From contig JACMMM010000499.1 of the NCBI GenBank assembly GCA_014379065.1, positions 1-6,424 of the forward strand: 6,424 bases of DNA, read 5' to 3'. Positions 1-6,225 of this stretch are shown here, one piece after another. The position numbers and the translations under genes were made by a program. The notes beneath the pieces are model-generated. The model was not told the origin of the DNA. It saw only the letters and a program-made list of their open reading frames with translations, and did not search any database. Source of the stretch: Saprospiraceae bacterium (GTDB lineage: Bacteria; Bacteroidota; Bacteroidia; Chitinophagales; Saprospiraceae). Position 1 is the stretch's first letter. Each line of letters starts with the position of its first letter.

Positions 1-1225
1 CAATGACTGCTGCAACAAACTCACCACTGGAGCCAGGCACTACTTGAAAGCTGCTTGCTTGTATCAATCCCACATTTCCATTCAGCAGGAAGCCATCTTC
101 AAATCCATTTCTAGTTGTTAAAAAGAGGTAAAACGGCTCATCCGTCGAGCGAACAAAGCGAACGGAATTAGACCCGCTGCAATCAAGCGCAGGTAAGATT
201 TCGCCCGCTAATTCGCAGTTGTTGCCGGTCATTTGAAGTACATAAACTGGCGCAGAGGATTCGATGAAATGGGGCCCATTTGTAAAACTAAGATTGATCT
301 GCTGCCCCGTGTTGATAACGCCGGCCGCAACGCCATCTAATTTCACTTGAGTGCCTCCCTGAGTGGCCACTACAAAGGCATATTCATCGCCACTCAGCAA
401 GCCTTTTTGAACAACGTAGCGCGTGCCGAGTTTTTCAATTGGCACTATTTGGTCGCCCATCAGGTCGCGGCAAAAACCGCCATACAAAGGCGCTCCTTCC
501 AATAAATCGTCTTTTATAGTGACTGCAATAGGCTTGTTAGACACAATTTTAGAACCCGTGGGGTGTTGCGCTGCCAACTGGCCCTGGGCTTCCCCAGAGT
601 ATGTTTGCCCTCGATTCAGGGTTATGTTGAATGGAACATTCGCAGCGTGGCCCACAATAGCTCTGGTCGGCGTGATGGTTATCAAAGTATTGTCCTCCGT
701 TGCAACGATGTCAAAAGCAGCATGGGGCAATGGAGTATAACCCGAAGAATTATCCGTTACATTCTGGAAGGGGGTGTAAAACGTAGTTCCAAGCGCGTTT
801 TTCCCTTTTAAGGAAAATATCTCGGGATTATTGGGCGAGGTCCCAATCACCTCATAATAGGCCGTGATGGGGCTGGTAGACTCGATGAGAAACCCCTTGT
901 TCAGCACCAAATTAGGGGGCGTGTTCTCTACAAATTGAAATAAAGGAGGAAGTTGTAATACCCCACTTGAATTAGGGGCAATGTTTAGTGTTTGAACTGG
1001 AAACGCAGGATTTGCGGGTTGTGAAATATTTACGACAGCAGGCGCGCCATAAGTGGAGAACCTGAATGCGACCGGGTTGTCAAAACCGCTGGCGAAGTTC
1101 TGTGAAATTTCGGGGGCCACAAACCAAAATTCGGTGTCTTTTTGGGATTGGGCCTGCAAGGAAAGAAGCGTAAATAAAAGAGAAAGCGAGGCTGTTTTTA
1201 AAAGCCCGGAAGTAGTTAGTGTCAT
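1..1225 (-). CDS. Secreted protein with IgGFc-binding-type N-terminal domain (3' end outside window)
   Basis: Reading the minus strand from the ATG at 1225 gives 408 codons without a stop to the window edge, so the C-terminus is missing. Residues 1-27 look like a signal peptide: a hydrophobic stretch (about 11-23) followed by LQAQSQ, with likely cleavage after A25 or S27. The mature part has features I associate with the IgGFc-binding N-terminal domain family: TEFWFVAPE (31-39), FRFST and PANP (about 54-73), ITAYYEV (120-126), FDIVATEDNTLITITP (171-186), LNRGQTY (203-209), GSKIVSNKPIAV (224-235), and a Cys-containing CRDLMGDQIVPIEKLGTRY (252-270). In Bacteroidota such proteins are large, extracellular and often carry a type IX secretion sorting domain at the C-terminus; that end is not visible here. 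The name comes from a mucin-type mammalian protein, and IgG binding should not be assumed; adhesion is an inference. The start is supported by the signal peptide and A/T-rich upstream sequence; no Shine-Dalgarno motif is seen. It is divergent from porX. Confidence 0.85.
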   Translation of the reverse strand, partial: MTLTTSGLLKTASLSLLFTLLSLQAQSQKDTEFWFVAPEISQNFASGFDNPVAFRFSTYGAPAVVNISQPANPAFPVQTLNIAPNSSGVLQLPPLFQFVENTPPNLVLNKGFLIESTSPITAYYEVIGTSPNNPEIFSLKGKNALGTTFYTPFQNVTDNSSGYTPLPHAAFDIVATEDNTLITITPTRAIVGHAANVPFNITLNRGQTYSGEAQGQLAAQHPTGSKIVSNKPIAVTIKDDLLEGAPLYGGFCRDLMGDQIVPIEKLGTRYVVQKGLLSGDEYAFVVATQGGTQVKLDGVAAGVINTGQQINLSFTNGPHFIESSAPVYVLQMTGNNCELAGEILPALDCSGSNSVRFVRSTDEPFYLFLTTRNGFEDGFLLNGNVGLIQASSFQVVPGSSGEFVAAVI

Positions 1226-1476
1226 AATTTGATTGAATCAGAAGAAGAAAATATTGGATCAAAGTTTCTGGCATTTTTTCTGAAAGGGAAACCTTATTAG
1301 GTAAACTGACAGCAACCGGACAGAACAATTACGTTACCTCATTTGAATTTTAGACATTTGCCCGACTTTTTTCAAAAGCGCACAACCCAAATGCCTATGC
1401 GGCGTTTGAGCGATTTGCCCCAATCAACCAATCACCACTCTACCAATCACCACCCTACTAATCACCTAAACAAGAT
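1226..1476. promoter_or_regulatory. Divergent intergenic region between secreted-protein gene and porX
   Basis: This stretch separates two start codons facing away from each other, so promoters for both genes should lie here. I could not find a good match on either strand to the Bacteroidota promoter pattern (TTTG near -33 and TAnnTTTG near -7). A near-palindrome, ACCTTATTAGGT (1291-1302), and several TTTG words (for example at 1340-1375) are the only candidate sites. The last 50 bases are a tandem repeat, listed separately. Neither start has a Shine-Dalgarno motif; both are preceded by A-rich bases, as is usual in this phylum. The regulatory role is inferred from gene orientation only. Confidence 0.45.
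1421..1472. repeat. Short tandem repeat, about 15-base unit, upstream of porX
   Basis: Three consecutive 15-base units are seen: CCAATCACCACTCTA (1428-1442), CCAATCACCACCCTA (1443-1457) and the degenerate CTAATCACCTAAACA (1458-1472). A further half-unit, CAATCAAC, precedes them at 1421-1428. The core word is AATCAMC. The array stops 4 bases before the porX start codon, so it would form most or all of the 5' untranslated leader. Its function is unknown. Confidence 0.75.
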
Positions 1477-3033
1477 ATGACCAAAATCCTCTGGGCCGAC
1501 GACGAGATTGATCTCCTCAAGCCACACCTGATGTTCCTTCAAAACAAAGGCTACGAAGTAGTTACCGCCACGAATGGTCACGACGCCGTGGAGATATATA
1601 ACGAACAAGCCTCCGACATTGACGTGGTGTTCCTCGACGAAAGTATGCCCGGGCTTACCGGATTGGAGGTTTTGATGAAAATCAAGGCGCGTAACCGCAA
1701 CGTGCCCGTGGTGATGATTACCAAAAATGAGGCAGAGCACGTCATGGAAGATGCCATTGGCGGGCAAATTTCCGACTACCTCATCAAGCCTGTCAACCCA
1801 AACCAAATCCTCCTGACGCTCAAGAAAATCTTGGACAACAAGCGGTTGGTGAGCGAAAAAACCGCGCAAAACTATCAGCAGGAATTCCGCGAAATCTTCA
1901 TGGAAATCACCGGAGGCCTCAACCAAACCGAGTGGGTAGATGCCTATAAAAAGATCGTGAACTGGGAAATGCGTGTGGATGCCAACGAGGCCACGGGTGT
2001 GAGCGAAATCCTCTCCCAACAAAAAGAGCAGGCCAATACAGAGTTCTCCAAGTTTGTGGTGAAAAACTACTTTGACTGGGTGGACAAGACCAAAGAAGTC
2101 GGCCCTGTAATGTCGCACTCCATGATGCGCAAGCATATTTTGCCACATGTCGGAAACGGAACACCGACCATCATGCTCCTGCTCGACAATCTTCGCTACG
2201 ACCAGTGGAAAACCATCGAGCCCATTTTGAACGAGCTGTTTCGAACCGAGCAAGAAGGCTACTTCTTTAGCATTTTGCCCACGGCTACCCAGTACAGTCG
2301 CAACTCCATTTTCGCGGGCATGATGCCTTCCGACATCGAAAAGAACTTCCCCGACAAATGGAAAAACGACTCGGACGAGGGCGGTAAAAACCTGTTCGAG
2401 GATTTCTTTTTGGGCAAACAAATCGAACGCGCCTTCCGCAAGCCTATCAAGTGGGACTATATCAAAGTTACCAACGTAAACCACGGCAAAGACCTGAACG
2501 ACAACATCCTGAATTGCTTGAACAATGACCTGACGGTCATCGTCTACAATTTTATTGACATGCTTTCCCACGCCCGCACGGAGATGGAAGTGTTGAAAGA
2601 ACTCGTCGGCGATGAACGCGCATACCGCTCACTCACGCGCTCGTGGTTCCTGCACTCTCCGCTGTGGACGGCCTTGCGAAAACTTGAAGGCCGTGACGTG
2701 CAACTCTTCGTCACCACCGACCACGGAACCATCCGCGTACAAAGCCCATCCAAGGTGGTCGGCGACCGCGAAACCACCACCAATCTCCGCTACAAAGTGG
2801 GTCGCAACCTCCAATACGAAGCCCGCGATGTGCTCGCCATTAAAGACCCGCAAAAGGCAGGATTACCGCGACCCAATATCAGCAGCACCTTCATTTTTGC
2901 AAAGGAGGACTACTTTTTCTTGTACCCGAACAACTACAACCACTACCACAACTACTACAAAAACACGTTCCAGCACGGCGGCATCAGCCTCGAGGAAATG
3001 ATTTGTCCCGTTGTTCGAATGCGTAGCAAGTGA
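1477..3033 (+). CDS. porX: PorX-type response regulator (receiver + PglZ domain), type IX secretion regulator
   Basis: This 518-residue protein has the full PorX architecture. The receiver domain (about 1-120) has the acidic pocket D8/D9, phospho-acceptor D54 in FLDESMPG, switch residue T82 and K104 in the IKP motif. A helical linker (about 125-205) leads to a PglZ domain of the alkaline-phosphatase superfamily (about 210-518). Candidate metal and catalytic positions are D237 (LLLDNLR), T269 or T271 (LPTATQYSRNS), D361 and H365 (DMLSH), D415 and H416 (TTDHG) and H500 (QHGG). All are present, so the enzyme looks intact. There is no helix-turn-helix domain. In Porphyromonas gingivalis PorX works with the sensor kinase PorY and the sigma factor SigP to control type IX secretion genes, and PorX proteins have been reported to hydrolyse phosphodiester substrates; this is recalled family knowledge. 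No kinase gene is adjacent. The ATG at 1477 gives the canonical MTKILWADDE start. A strong hairpin follows the stop codon. Confidence 0.96.
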   Translation: MTKILWADDEIDLLKPHLMFLQNKGYEVVTATNGHDAVEIYNEQASDIDVVFLDESMPGLTGLEVLMKIKARNRNVPVVMITKNEAEHVMEDAIGGQISDYLIKPVNPNQILLTLKKILDNKRLVSEKTAQNYQQEFREIFMEITGGLNQTEWVDAYKKIVNWEMRVDANEATGVSEILSQQKEQANTEFSKFVVKNYFDWVDKTKEVGPVMSHSMMRKHILPHVGNGTPTIMLLLDNLRYDQWKTIEPILNELFRTEQEGYFFSILPTATQYSRNSIFAGMMPSDIEKNFPDKWKNDSDEGGKNLFEDFFLGKQIERAFRKPIKWDYIKVTNVNHGKDLNDNILNCLNNDLTVIVYNFIDMLSHARTEMEVLKELVGDERAYRSLTRSWFLHSPLWTALRKLEGRDVQLFVTTDHGTIRVQSPSKVVGDRETTTNLRYKVGRNLQYEARDVLAIKDPQKAGLPRPNISSTFIFAKEDYFFLYPNNYNHYHNYYKNTFQHGGISLEEMICPVVRMRSK

Positions 3034-3055
3034 GCGCACCGTGTTCAAATTTAAT

Positions 3056-3138
3056 AACACTAAGGAACTAAGAGGCACTAAGGCTAAGAGGGGTTTTAGA
3101 AGTGAAACCCTTAGTGCCCCTTAGTTCCTTGTGTTTTT
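3056..3138 (+). terminator. Long stem-loop downstream of porX, probable intrinsic terminator
   Basis: The left arm (3056-3097) and right arm (3104-3135) pair almost completely: AACACTAAGGAACTAAG pairs with CTTAGTTCCTTGTGTT apart from one extra T, then GGCACTAAGG pairs with CCTTAGTGCC, then GGGTTT with GAAACC. An 8-base segment CTAAGAGG (3084-3091) bulges out; it is a second copy of 3068-3075. The loop is about 6 bases. The right arm ends in GTGTTTTTAA, giving a short T-run. The stop codon of porX lies 22 bases before it. The stem is much longer than a minimal terminator, so it may also be a dispersed palindromic repeat that has been placed here. Confidence 0.75.
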
Positions 3139-3494
3139 AAAAAATATTGAATACGCTGAAGTGGTTTTCCCAAAAAAGAAAAATCCCCCTCCACATTGCT
3201 GCGGAAGAGGACATCCCAAAAACCGATTACATCTTTATATCGTCGGCACAGGGCCGTGATAAAGTCATTTTATTTTGCCCATTGGGCGCGTCATAGTGTT
3301 GAGTTTTCGAAATGCCAGCTATCAGGAAAGCATGAACCTCTGGCATAGGATTAAAAGAATATTATCACAATGATAACGCAAATGTAACGCCACTTTCGAT
3401 TTTTTAGCATACTATGATTTTAGTAATTAATCGAAATGTGATTGCCCGCGAAAACTGAAAGCCCTAATCTATAAAAAACCGTTGCACCTTTTAT
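3139..3494. other. AT-rich intergenic gap without a supported gene
   Basis: This gap lies between the 3' ends of two convergent genes, so no promoter is required. I see no tRNA, no recognisable RNA and no convincing coding sequence. The longest open stretch I found by eye runs on the plus strand from a TTG at 3147 to a stop at 3294-3296 (49 codons, containing DYIFISSAQGRDKVILFC); it has no ATG and I do not recognise it. It could be a remnant of a degraded gene or chance. No clear hairpin with a T-run follows the dynamin gene on the minus strand. Confidence 0.5.
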
Positions 3495-5216
3495 TCAACT
3501 GATTTCCAGAGCATTGTCCAGTGCTTCTAGCCTTTGGCGAAGGGATAAATGTTGGGTATTGAAGTGGGCTATTTGGGTCTCTTCATTGGCCAAAAGCGCG
3601 TCTATTTCTCCAAAATTGTCTCCAATACGACCCTTTATCGTGCGCACATAACCCCGCAACTTGCCCTCCAGTGCCTCATTCATCTGGGTACGGCCTGTTG
3701 CAATCTCTTCATCATAACCTTTCACAATTTTACTGCGTTGTGCCCGCGCCGTGAATCCGGCGAACAAGACACCGATGCCGGTCAATACTCCGCCCGTGAT
3801 GTCGAACACAGCCATTTTGGTTACGCCCGCCAAAATGAGGCCGATGACCGCCATCCCACTCCCCGCGGCGATGCTGGGCGAAACACTGGCATTTTCGGGG
3901 AACAAACGTCCGTCGTTGAAACTTTCGGAACGCGACATGAACCGGGCAAATGCTTCCTGAAGTTCTTTCATTACGGCGGCGCGTTTTTCTGAAATGGTCT
4001 CGAAAATGTAGGAGTCGCTCTTAACCACCGTGTTGGCGGCGCGGATTTTGAGGTCAATCATCTTGGCCATTTGTTGCACCGAATCGGCGAGATCCACCAC
4101 GCCCTCGTTGAGTTTATTGCGGAGCTCGGCATTGAGTTGGAGCTCCAGTTGTTTGGCGAGGCCATTGAGCCAATCGGTGATGCTGGCTTGTTTGCTGAAA
4201 AGGCCCATGAAGGAACGCTTCAAAAGGGAAGGGAATGAGAGCCCGTCGGCAAGTTCTTCACCGATGCCGCGAGTGATTCGGTCATAACCGTTGAGAAGGT
4301 TTTCGATCAGGAGCGAAGCGTGGTGATTGGATTTTTTCTCTTGATTGTCAAGGGTTTGGCTAATGTCGTTGCGAAATTCAGTATCTTCTCGGAATTGTTC
4401 GGCACGGGTGTCGAGGTCGGTGCGCAGGCGTTCGAGGATGTGGTGCGAGGTAGTGAGGTTGTTCTTCAGTTTGAGTGCGGCCCCGCGCCCGCCCGTCACA
4501 TGGGTGCGGATGTAATCGCGCACCCCCGAGAAATTGCTCTGGTCGAAGCGGCCTTCGAGTTCGGCCTTCGCGCTGGTGGCGTAAATAACCGGCTCACCCA
4601 TGCCTTTTTTCAAGGCAAAATCATACAATCCACGCTCATTTACGGCCAAATCAGCTTCAGAAAGCAGGTCTTTTTGCTGGAGCACGAAAATGATTTTCTT
4701 GTGCCAATCGCTGTGGATGAAGTCGAAAAAATCCCAGGCCGATTGTCGGTAGGGGTTTTTGGCCTCGAAAACAAAGATGACCAGGTCGCTGGCGGGGATG
4801 AAATTCTCAGTGATTTCCTGATGCCGTTCGATAATGCTGTTGGTGCCGGGCGTGTCCACCACCGCGATGTCGCGGAGGATTTCGATGGGCAGGAAAATCT
4901 TTTTCAGGTAAGGGTTCACGATCACCGTCTCCTCTTTTTCGCCGTATAAGATCTGCTGCACCGTGTCGGTCATGGGTTGGGGCGCCACGGCACAAATTTC
5001 CCGTTTCGATTCCAAAAGCGCGTTGACAAAACTGCTTTTGCCCGCTTTCACTTCTCCGACAATGACGAACATGAAAGGTTCTGACATGCGGTTGCGGAGT
5101 TCACCCACCATGACGGCCAGTTCCTTGTGGCCGATTTCCTGGCTAAGTTGCTGGAGGTCTTTCACGAGGTCTTCACATTGGGCGCGAAGGGCAATAGTGT
5201 GTTGGTTGAGAATCAT
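3495..5216 (-). CDS. Bacterial dynamin-like GTPase with C-terminal membrane hairpin
   Basis: This 573-residue protein carries the GTPase motifs in order: P-loop GEVKAGKSS (54-62), switch threonines T83/T85 in PQPMTDT, DTPG (121-124) and TSAKA (214-218). The usual N/TKxD base-specificity motif appears as QQKD (180-183), a departure in its first position. A helical region follows (about 250-440). Residues 448-490 are hydrophobic and Gly-rich, consistent with two short membrane segments (about 450-468 and 471-489) forming a hairpin or paddle. A final helical, coiled-coil-like stretch (about 495-573) closes the protein. Such proteins bind membranes and use GTP hydrolysis to remodel, fuse or repair them; the specific job here is unknown. 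Many bacterial dynamin-like proteins are encoded as tandem pairs, but only one is seen here. The gene starts 120 bases after the oxygenase gene on the same strand. The ATG at 5216 leaves a short helical N-terminus before the GTPase domain, as expected for the family. Confidence 0.9.
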   Translation of the reverse strand: MILNQHTIALRAQCEDLVKDLQQLSQEIGHKELAVMVGELRNRMSEPFMFVIVGEVKAGKSSFVNALLESKREICAVAPQPMTDTVQQILYGEKEETVIVNPYLKKIFLPIEILRDIAVVDTPGTNSIIERHQEITENFIPASDLVIFVFEAKNPYRQSAWDFFDFIHSDWHKKIIFVLQQKDLLSEADLAVNERGLYDFALKKGMGEPVIYATSAKAELEGRFDQSNFSGVRDYIRTHVTGGRGAALKLKNNLTTSHHILERLRTDLDTRAEQFREDTEFRNDISQTLDNQEKKSNHHASLLIENLLNGYDRITRGIGEELADGLSFPSLLKRSFMGLFSKQASITDWLNGLAKQLELQLNAELRNKLNEGVVDLADSVQQMAKMIDLKIRAANTVVKSDSYIFETISEKRAAVMKELQEAFARFMSRSESFNDGRLFPENASVSPSIAAGSGMAVIGLILAGVTKMAVFDITGGVLTGIGVLFAGFTARAQRSKIVKGYDEEIATGRTQMNEALEGKLRGYVRTIKGRIGDNFGEIDALLANEETQIAHFNTQHLSLRQRLEALDNALEIS

Positions 5217-5220
5217 GGAT

Positions 5221-5228
5221 CAAACGTA
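5221..5228 (-). promoter_or_regulatory. Possible Bacteroidota -7 promoter element upstream of the dynamin-like gene
   Basis: On the minus strand the octamer TACGTTTG matches TAnnTTTG exactly and lies 4 bases before the ATG at 5216. I see no clear TTTG at the expected -33 position. If it is used, the transcript would start at or near the start codon, giving a leaderless message. The match could be chance. Confidence 0.25.
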
Positions 5229-5259
5229 GGGAGAATTGGGGAAATACCACTGAAAATGG

Positions 5260-5282
5260 AGGTTCGACTCGAAGTCGAACCT
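5260..5282. repeat. Perfect 10-bp stem-loop between the oxygenase and dynamin-like genes
   Basis: AGGTTCGACT (5260-5269) and AGTCGAACCT (5273-5282) are perfect inverted copies around a 3-base loop. On the minus strand it lies about 55 bases after the oxygenase stop codon and is followed by CCATTTTC, only a weak T-run. It could attenuate or terminate the oxygenase transcript, stabilise the 3' end of the message, or be a dispersed palindrome. A smaller hairpin (AAACCT / AGGTTT, 5323-5337) overlaps the oxygenase stop codon. Confidence 0.6.
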
Positions 5283-5308
5283 GCATTTAGTGGGCAACCT
5301 GCATATAG
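5278..5308. repeat. Direct repeat AACCTGCATWTAG, two copies
   Basis: AACCTGCATTTAG (5278-5290) and AACCTGCATATAG (5296-5308) differ at one position and are offset by 18 bases. The first copy overlaps the right arm of the neighbouring stem-loop. Two copies in the intergenic gap could be a binding site or a trace of local duplication; nothing further can be said. Confidence 0.45.
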
Positions 5309-5336
5309 TTGCTGCAGCTCTGAAACCTATAAGGTT

Positions 5337-6224
5337 TTAGTTTTGAAACGCCGTCGGCTTCACATTTTCAATCACAATCGCCTCCGAATGGTAAGTCCGA
5401 AACCGCGTCGTATCCGTCAAGTTCGGATACGGCATAAACGTTACCGGCACCCAACGCAGGAAATGTTTTCTGGTCTTCAAAGCCACATTCACCACCCAAA
5501 CCATTGCCGCCGAAGGCTTAGGAAACCCAAAAGCAACACGCAGTTTTTCGTCAATCAATGCCACCACGGCTGGTTCGATAAGCGGGCGCAAAAAGCGCGG
5601 GAACCAGCCTTTGAAAATATTGATCGTAGCATCGGCGATGTTGCGGTTGCTCTGCGCAAACACAAGGTGTTTAGTTTCGTATTCCGCCACAAACGCCCGC
5701 AAATCTTCCATCGTGGCGGGTAAATCCGTCATCCCCATGCGTAGCCCGACTTCGCGGTAGAACAGGAATAGAGCTTGTTTTTCCGGGTTGGTCATTTTGC
5801 GCCAACTATATTTTTCCATCCAGTCAATGGGATAAAATATGAGCGTAGAGAGCACGAAAATGAAATCTTCGTTTGGGATTCGGAAGTTGCCGTGAATCTT
5901 GTTCATCTGGGCAATGGCGCGCTGGCCGAAAGGCCCGTCGTAGCCATCTTCTGCAAATTTGGTGATGAGGAAACGCGTGTCGTCGTAGCGTTTTTGGCCG
6001 TGTTTGGCGAATTCGCCTGTTCGATCAAGCAGGGAAGAAATGGGCACGCTGGCATAGGTGGCGAACAAGGCCAACTCATTGGCGCGTATCATGTCGAAGG
6101 GGAATTCATAGCAAAGCCCGAGGTGTACCATACGCTGATGGTCGGTGGCTGGATCGAGCGATTCGAGTTCCCGACGCACAGCAGGGTTTCGGAAAATGCC
6201 GAGGATTTTTTTGAATGGTTTCAT
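5337..6224 (-). CDS. Oxygenase MpaB / rubber-oxygenase family protein (DUF2236)
   Basis: This 295-residue protein resembles the DUF2236 family, which includes fungal MpaB and the bacterial latex-clearing haem oxygenases. The core signature is visible: R79 and T83 (RYDDT, the R-x3-T spacing seen in latex-clearing protein), a Gly-rich segment GYDGPFG (94-100), and H111 in MNKIHGNF, the likely axial haem ligand by analogy. Further family-like features are a segment YREVGLRMGMTDLPATMEDL (156-175) and a Pro-rich C-terminal part. There is no signal peptide. The substrate is unknown; family members cleave isoprenoid chains, so a lipid or isoprenoid is a reasonable guess only. The open frame extends upstream to an ATG at 6401, but those 59 extra codons are translated heptamer repeat; the ATG at 6224 begins MKPFKKILGIF and is preferred. 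The repeat array abuts this start codon. The dynamin-like gene lies downstream on the same strand. Confidence 0.85.
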   Translation of the reverse strand: MKPFKKILGIFRNPAVRRELESLDPATDHQRMVHLGLCYEFPFDMIRANELALFATYASVPISSLLDRTGEFAKHGQKRYDDTRFLITKFAEDGYDGPFGQRAIAQMNKIHGNFRIPNEDFIFVLSTLIFYPIDWMEKYSWRKMTNPEKQALFLFYREVGLRMGMTDLPATMEDLRAFVAEYETKHLVFAQSNRNIADATINIFKGWFPRFLRPLIEPAVVALIDEKLRVAFGFPKPSAAMVWVVNVALKTRKHFLRWVPVTFMPYPNLTDTTRFRTYHSEAIVIENVKPTAFQN

Positions 6225-6225
6225 G

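Noticed and set aside
423..811. Two overlapping plus-strand open frames
   Set aside because: Both lie opposite the secreted-protein gene, whose minus-strand frame stays open over 408 codons with a signal peptide and family motifs.
1080..1328. 82-codon minus-strand open frame
   Set aside because: It overlaps the start of the secreted-protein gene in another frame and spans the intergenic region; the frame starting at 1225 is better supported.
1462..2571. Long 369-codon open frame on the minus strand opposite porX
   Set aside because: It lies entirely antisense to a clear, full-length PorX and reads as His/Val/Leu/Phe-rich sequence with no recognisable domain; it is a by-product of codon bias in porX.
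2926..2980. Low-complexity Asn/Tyr/His-rich stretch near the PorX C-terminus, suspected insertion
   Set aside because: It leads directly into the conserved QHGG motif, and I recall similar Asn/Tyr-rich sequence in other PorX proteins; it appears to be family-typical.
3147..3296. 49-codon open stretch after porX starting with TTG
   Set aside because: It has no ATG, starts just after the terminator hairpin and shows no recognisable similarity; length is within chance expectation.
4320..4949. 209-codon open frame on the plus strand
   Set aside because: It is antisense to the GTPase domain of the dynamin-like gene, which has intact motifs; no domain is recognisable in the antisense reading.
5127..5723. 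198-codon plus-strand open frame spanning the oxygenase-dynamin junction
   Set aside because: It runs antisense to two well-supported genes and across their intergenic hairpin, with no recognisable domain.
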